Source: Pseudotabrizicola sp.
GTDB lineage: Bacteria > Pseudomonadota > Alphaproteobacteria > Rhodobacterales > Rhodobacteraceae
Direction of reading: 5' to 3'
Assembly (NCBI RefSeq): GCF_030656345.1
Contig: NZ_JAUSNR010000006.1
Location: 174,405-238,404, forward strand
DNA length: 64,000 nt
Numbering within the stretch: the first letter of the stretch is position 1; each line of letters opens with the position of its first letter. The translations under genes were made by a program, and so were the position numbers. Under the pieces are notes generated by a model, which saw only the letters and a list, made by a program, of their open reading frames with translations, made no database searches and had not been told where the DNA came from. Below are positions 60,761 through 64,000 of this stretch, piece after piece.

Positions 60761-61281
60761 GTCGATGGTTTCGCTGGCGGCTGCCAGCGGAAAAACATGG
60801 GGTACACCTTTTCCACCACCGGCCCGTTGAAGTCCCAGGCCAGGCACTGGCCCAGGTGCATGGGCGGTCGGCCGTCGGCGGGTGGCGCGAACGAGGCCGA
60901 ACGGGTTTGAAATGCCACCGTGGCCAGGTTGAACAGCAACTCGCGCAGGTGGGTACAGCCCTGCACGCCGCCCAGGTGGCGCTCGATGGTTTTGCGCCAG
61001 CCACGGCCCAGCGTCTCGCCAATGAGGCCCTGCATGGGCGGCATGGCCTGGGGGCATGGGTCGTGTGGGTGGGCGTCCATGGCCACCGCGATGTCGCGGA
61101 TCACCATGTCGTCGTCCAGCGTCACGCGGATGTGCATGTGGTGGATGGCTTCATGCGGCGCCCATTCGCCCTCGCCTTCAATTTCGATCGCGTGGGGCTT
61201 GCTGTCGTGCATTTCGCCTTCAATGTCCCACCGACCGTCGTCGCGCTGAAACCCCCGGTATTCGACGCGGCGGGTGTGCAT
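60739..61281 (-). CDS. DUF2889 family protein
   Basis: This 180-residue protein matches DUF2889: HTRRVEYRGFQRDDGRWDIEG at the N-terminus, HHMHIRVTLDDDMVIRDIAV, and GCTHLRELLFNLATVAFQT. The family is found beside aromatic catabolism genes, but its function is unknown. Its 3' end overlaps the 3' end of the convergent serine hydrolase gene by 22 bp. Confidence 0.87.
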   Translation of the reverse strand: MHTRRVEYRGFQRDDGRWDIEGEMHDSKPHAIEIEGEGEWAPHEAIHHMHIRVTLDDDMVIRDIAVAMDAHPHDPCPQAMPPMQGLIGETLGRGWRKTIERHLGGVQGCTHLRELLFNLATVAFQTRSASFAPPADGRPPMHLGQCLAWDFNGPVVEKVYPMFFRWQPPAKPSTQSTSAA

Positions 61282-61489
61282 GGGTTTGCGGGGCTGGGGA
61301 GTGGGCAATGGCAAAACGGAACCTCGGTAAAAAACAACGCAAACGTTGATTTTCCGTGATTCAGCACGAGGGCGTGCAATGTGGCTTTCTACGCCAAGGT
61401 CCTGCGCACGCGGGCCCCAGGATGGCACACTGGGCAGACAGCCGCGAACAACCCCAGCCATTTCCACACCGCAGCGGTGCCTGCACACC

Positions 61490-61957
61490 ATGCCCCACTA
61501 CTGGTTGATGAAATCCGAGCCGGACGAATGCTCGATCGACGACGCGCTGGCCGCCCCCAACGCCACCGTATCCTGGAACGGCGTGCGCAACTACCAGGCC
61601 CGCAACTTCATGCGCGACGCCATGCAGGTCGGTGACGGCGTGCTGTTCTACCACTCCAGCTGCCCTGAGCCGGGCATCGCGGGTCTGGCGCAGGTGGCGT
61701 CAAGCACCCGGCCTGACCCGACACAGTTCGACCCCGCTTCACCCTACTTTGACGCCAAGTCACCCGCCGACAAGCCGCGCTGGCTGTTGCTGGACGTGCA
61801 AGCCCTGAAGAAAACCCGGCTGATCGGCTTGCCCGAACTGCGCGCCACGCCCGAGCTGGCCGACATGGTGGTGCTGCAGCGCGGCAGCCGCCTGTCCATC
61901 ACACCCGTGAGCGCCGAACACTGGCACTTCATCACCCAGCGGCTGGTGGGCGCCTGA
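61490..61957 (+). CDS. EVE-domain protein
   Basis: This 155-residue EVE (PUA-like) protein has YWLMKSEPDECSIDDAL, WNGVRNYQARNFMRD and GDGVLFYHSSCPEPGIAGLA. EVE domains bind modified bases in DNA or RNA; the stand-alone form is widespread in proteobacteria, with an unclear role. The start at MPHYWLMKSEP is family-standard. Confidence 0.92.
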   Translation: MPHYWLMKSEPDECSIDDALAAPNATVSWNGVRNYQARNFMRDAMQVGDGVLFYHSSCPEPGIAGLAQVASSTRPDPTQFDPASPYFDAKSPADKPRWLLLDVQALKKTRLIGLPELRATPELADMVVLQRGSRLSITPVSAEHWHFITQRLVGA

Positions 61958-61990
61958 CCGCACCCCAAAGCACAGCAACTTTTTCGCCCA

Positions 61991-62419
61991 TCAGGTCAGG
62001 CGAGACGCAGGCACCGTTTTCGCGACACGCTCCCAGTCCCGAAGCGCTTGCTGCAGGCGGTTGCGGGAATTGGGGTGGCCGTCGCTGAACGCCGCCGCCA
62101 GCCGCTTTTTCAGCGCCTCGCTGGGTGGCGCTGCAGCGGTGGTCTTGAGCTGGTCGATCACCAGCATCACGGTTTGAAAACTCCTGGACTGCACCGCAAG
62201 TTCCAGCATGCCCTGCCCGCTCTCGGTCTGGTCGTGGACGTTGGCGCCGTGTTCGATCATGTACTTGAGCACACCGGCCTTGCCCCCCAGGCAGGCCCAA
62301 TGCAAAGGCACCAGCCCGCCTTCAAGCCGGGCGGTGAAGTTGGCGTCGGGCGCAAGCTGCTCGGGGGCCAGCGGCCAACCCGATGCTTTGATCATTTGCT
62401 GGTGTTTCCAATCGGACAT
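61991..62419 (-). CDS. Ankyrin-repeat protein
   Basis: This 142-residue protein has an ankyrin core, GGLVPLHWACLGGKAGVLKY and IEHGANVHDQTESGQGMLEL, then degenerate helices ending NRLQQALRDWERV. Ankyrin repeats mediate protein contacts; the partner is unknown. It diverges from the toxin-antitoxin operon. Confidence 0.8.
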   Translation of the reverse strand: MSDWKHQQMIKASGWPLAPEQLAPDANFTARLEGGLVPLHWACLGGKAGVLKYMIEHGANVHDQTESGQGMLELAVQSRSFQTVMLVIDQLKTTAAAPPSEALKKRLAAAFSDGHPNSRNRLQQALRDWERVAKTVPASRLT

Positions 62420-62545
62420 GGGGTGTGCAGGGCTTTGTGTGTTCTGGGGGCTTTGCAGTCTCTCACATGGTCGGAAGCCTTGAGGCAGCGAAGCATCTTG
62501 AATCTTCACTCGCCCGGCGCGGATCAATAACCTACTTGCTAAATT

Positions 62546-62579
62546 TAACCAACCTGGTTACCCTACGAACAGGGAGGTT
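62546..62579. promoter_or_regulatory. Candidate MqsA operator region
   Basis: TAACC-AACCT-GGTTA (62546-62560) is an inverted repeat. A wider one pairs AACCT (62551-62555) with AGGTT (62575-62579), and a CCCT/AGGG pair is nested inside. MqsA operators contain AACCT/AGGTT arms. The region ends 5 bp before the toxin ATG. Confidence 0.55.
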
Positions 62580-62584
62580 TGGTC

Positions 62585-62881
62585 ATGGAAAAAAGCACGC
62601 CGCACTGCAAGTTGCAGGTGGTCAAAGCTCTGGTCGCGTCTGGCCAGGTGAGATCCACGTATTCAGCATTGGCGGGCGCTGCCGCACTGGGGCTGGACTT
62701 TGACGGCATCGTGGCCGTGGTGATGGTGCTGACCACGGCCGATTTCTACAAAAGCATGACCACCCACGCAGACCATCGCATCTGGCAAGACGTGTACCGC
62801 CCCACCACACCAGCGGGCGAGGTTTATCTGAAACTCACCGTCGTTGACGACGTGCTCATCGTATCCTTCAAGGAGCTCTGA
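62585..62881 (+). CDS. mqsR: MqsR family toxin
   Basis: This 98-residue RelE-like mRNA interferase of the MqsR family, which cleaves at GCN sequences in E. coli, has CKLQVVKALVASGQVRSTYS, VVMVLTTADFYKSMTTH and VYLKLTVVDDVLIVSFKEL. As in E. coli, the toxin comes first and the antitoxin follows, here 2 bp later. Confidence 0.93.
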   Translation: MEKSTPHCKLQVVKALVASGQVRSTYSALAGAAALGLDFDGIVAVVMVLTTADFYKSMTTHADHRIWQDVYRPTTPAGEVYLKLTVVDDVLIVSFKEL

Positions 62882-62883
62882 AC

Positions 62884-63285
62884 ATGAAATGCCCATCCTG
62901 CGGCGCGGCCAAGCTGGTGCATGACACCCGCGACATGCCCTACACCTACAAGGGCGAAACCACCGCCATCCCGGCCGTGCCGGGCGACTACTGCCCCGCC
63001 TGCGGCGAAGTGGTTCTGGGCGCTGAGGCCGCCGCCCACGTGAGCGCGGCCATGCTGGACTTCAACAAACAAGTGAACGCCACCATCGTGGACCCGGCCT
63101 TCATCGTCCACGTGCGCAAGAAGCTTGCACTGGACCAGCGCGAGGCGGCCGAGATTTTCGGTGGTGGGGTGAACGCATTTTCCCGCTACGAAAACGGCAA
63201 GACCAAGCCGCCGTTGGCGCTGGTGAAACTGCTGCGGGTGCTGGATCGGCATCCGGAGTTGTTGAGTGAAGTTCGGACAAACTGA
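62884..63285 (+). CDS. mqsA: MqsA family antitoxin
   Basis: This 133-residue antitoxin has an N-terminal zinc domain (KCPSCGAAKLV with YCPACGEVVLG, four Cys) that neutralises MqsR. A C-terminal HTH (KLALDQREAAEIFGGGVNAF, SRYENGKTKP) binds the operon promoter. It is the second gene of the mqsRA operon. Confidence 0.94.
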   Translation: MKCPSCGAAKLVHDTRDMPYTYKGETTAIPAVPGDYCPACGEVVLGAEAAAHVSAAMLDFNKQVNATIVDPAFIVHVRKKLALDQREAAEIFGGGVNAFSRYENGKTKPPLALVKLLRVLDRHPELLSEVRTN

Positions 63286-63305
63286 AGCAGCTTTTGCATA
63301 GACCA

Positions 63306-63850
63306 ATGAATCGCATCACCATCGCTGTCGATATCGCCGGCAGACCAACACGGGGGGGTAGATGGAAGTCCGCGGGTCACGGCATCGGCAGTAGTTTTCC
63401 CAACAGCAAATCTCAACGACGTTCGACGTTCAGTTCCACCCAGTCTTCCAAAGTGGAAATCGATAGATGAAGAAACGGCAGCACATGTCGTGGATCTTTT
63501 GAGAAGGCATTCTGTTGCGGTCTCCGCCTCTACGGTAAACCGCGCAACACCCGCATGGACGAAGGCATTGCAGGACGAAAAAGTTCTTCAATCCGCGCTC
63601 CTCAAAGAGTCAAGAAAACCAGCTGGCTGGGCAAAGTTGCCGGTACTTCTTGTATACGAATTGCTGGGTCGAGCCACATATCGTGGGCTGTCCCACTTCT
63701 TGTGCGAGCAACAAGGCCAGAGAATCGTTGATCAAAATGGTCTGAGCTTCGTTGAATGCAACGTAGTTTGCGATCAAGAGGTTTCCGGTGAAGAAAACAT
63801 AGAAGTCTTCAAATCGTTTTGGGATACCCCGCAAATACCTGCCCGCGCTC
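63306..63850 (+). pseudogene. Broken gene (DUF3800-like candidate) cut by an IS
   Basis: An N-terminal piece, ITIAVDIAGRPT (frame from 63306), and a longer piece from about 63394 in another frame (SLPKWKSIDEETAAHVVDLL, then TPAWTKALQDEKVLQ, QQGQRIVDQNGLSFVECNVV and ENIEVFKSFWD) read as one protein with one frameshift near 63,395. Coding stops making sense after FKSFWD (about 63,825), just before the IS30 element. The base composition is more AT-rich than its neighbours, suggesting transfer. The DUF3800 comparison is a suggestion only. Confidence 0.5.
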
Positions 63851-63889
63851 AAAGTCCAAGTGCAACACCCTCCCTGGAGAATCTGTTGC

Positions 63890-64000
63890 ATGCCCAAAAC
63901 CTACACCCATCTGAGTCTGGAAGATCGCGCCTTGATGCAAGTCTGGCTTGAACACAACCTGAGCTTGAGGGCCATAGCCTGCAAGCTCAGGCGCGCGCCT
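63890..64000 (+). mobile_element. IS30-family transposase, 5' part
   Basis: The last 37 codons read MPKTYTHLSLEDRALMQVWL then EHNLSLRAIACKLRRAP, the N-terminal HTH of IS30-type transposases. The gene runs off the window. The left inverted repeat should lie in the 40 bp upstream, around the GTGCAACAC at about 63,860. Confidence 0.75.

Overview
The window is a head-to-tail join of DNA from two different proteobacteria. Positions 1 to about 27,300 look like a Rhodobacteraceae-type alphaproteobacterium. They carry 5-aminolevulinate synthase (the Shemin pathway), the alphaproteobacterial cell-cycle regulators CtrA and SciP (DUF1153), and Rhodobacter-like versions of ispG, mnmA, ligA, recG, hisI, sodB, der and ndk. 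Positions from about 27,300 to 64,000 look like a Comamonadaceae-type betaproteobacterium (Hydrogenophaga/Rhodoferax-like, genus not certain). They carry a Calvin-cycle operon in the classical cbbYEFPT order, SlyX, and DUF3348, DUF802 and DUF2894 proteins of the Burkholderiales type. The change falls inside one intact transketolase frame, at the conserved ATGSEVE-coding block near 27,290-27,345. An assembly chimera is the simplest explanation, so the two halves should be interpreted separately.

Alpha half: partial hemA, a RodZ-like HTH/membrane protein, ispG, mnmA (reverse), sciP, ctrA, ligA and recG. Next comes a 38-residue membrane peptide behind a textbook alphaproteobacterial LexA box (GTTC-N7-GTTC), which suggests an SOS-induced micro-protein. 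It is followed by a NifU-like scaffold, hisI, sodB, a host-attachment-family protein, a LOG-family hydrolase, a LysM protein, an Atm1-type exporter and an RND pump with its adaptor (reverse). The half ends with a YfgM-like/BamB-like/Der outer-membrane and ribosome assembly block, ndk, a TfoX C-terminal-domain protein and the 3' end of tkt.

Beta half: tkt, prkB, fbp, rpe and cbbY (reverse) diverge from cbbR. Next come slyX and a tightly overlapped four-gene unit, DUF3348, a MotA/ZorA-like channel with a long helical tail, a MotB/ZorB-like OmpA protein, and DUF2894. A PD-(D/E)XK nuclease lies tail-to-tail with that unit and diverges from a nuclease-fused DinG/XPD helicase. A MarR-type regulator with vanAB (vanillate O-demethylase) follows, behind a perfect palindromic operator. 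A decayed stretch holds a transposase remnant, a DUF3047 protein, chrA, a rhodanese pseudogene, DUF3147, a HAD dehalogenase, a rhodanese and DUF3185. Next is a selenium-linked locus: a SenB-type selenosugar synthase, a decayed egtD-like methyltransferase, and a divergent PhnCDE-like transporter that may carry selenium oxyanions.

The right end holds a PQQ-type sugar dehydrogenase, a NUDIX hydrolase, a small secreted protein, a core MetE-type methionine synthase, a serine hydrolase, DUF2889, an EVE-domain protein, an ankyrin protein and an MqsRA toxin-antitoxin pair. It closes with a broken unrecognised gene cut by an IS30-family element that runs off the window. I saw no rRNA, tRNA or CRISPR array.
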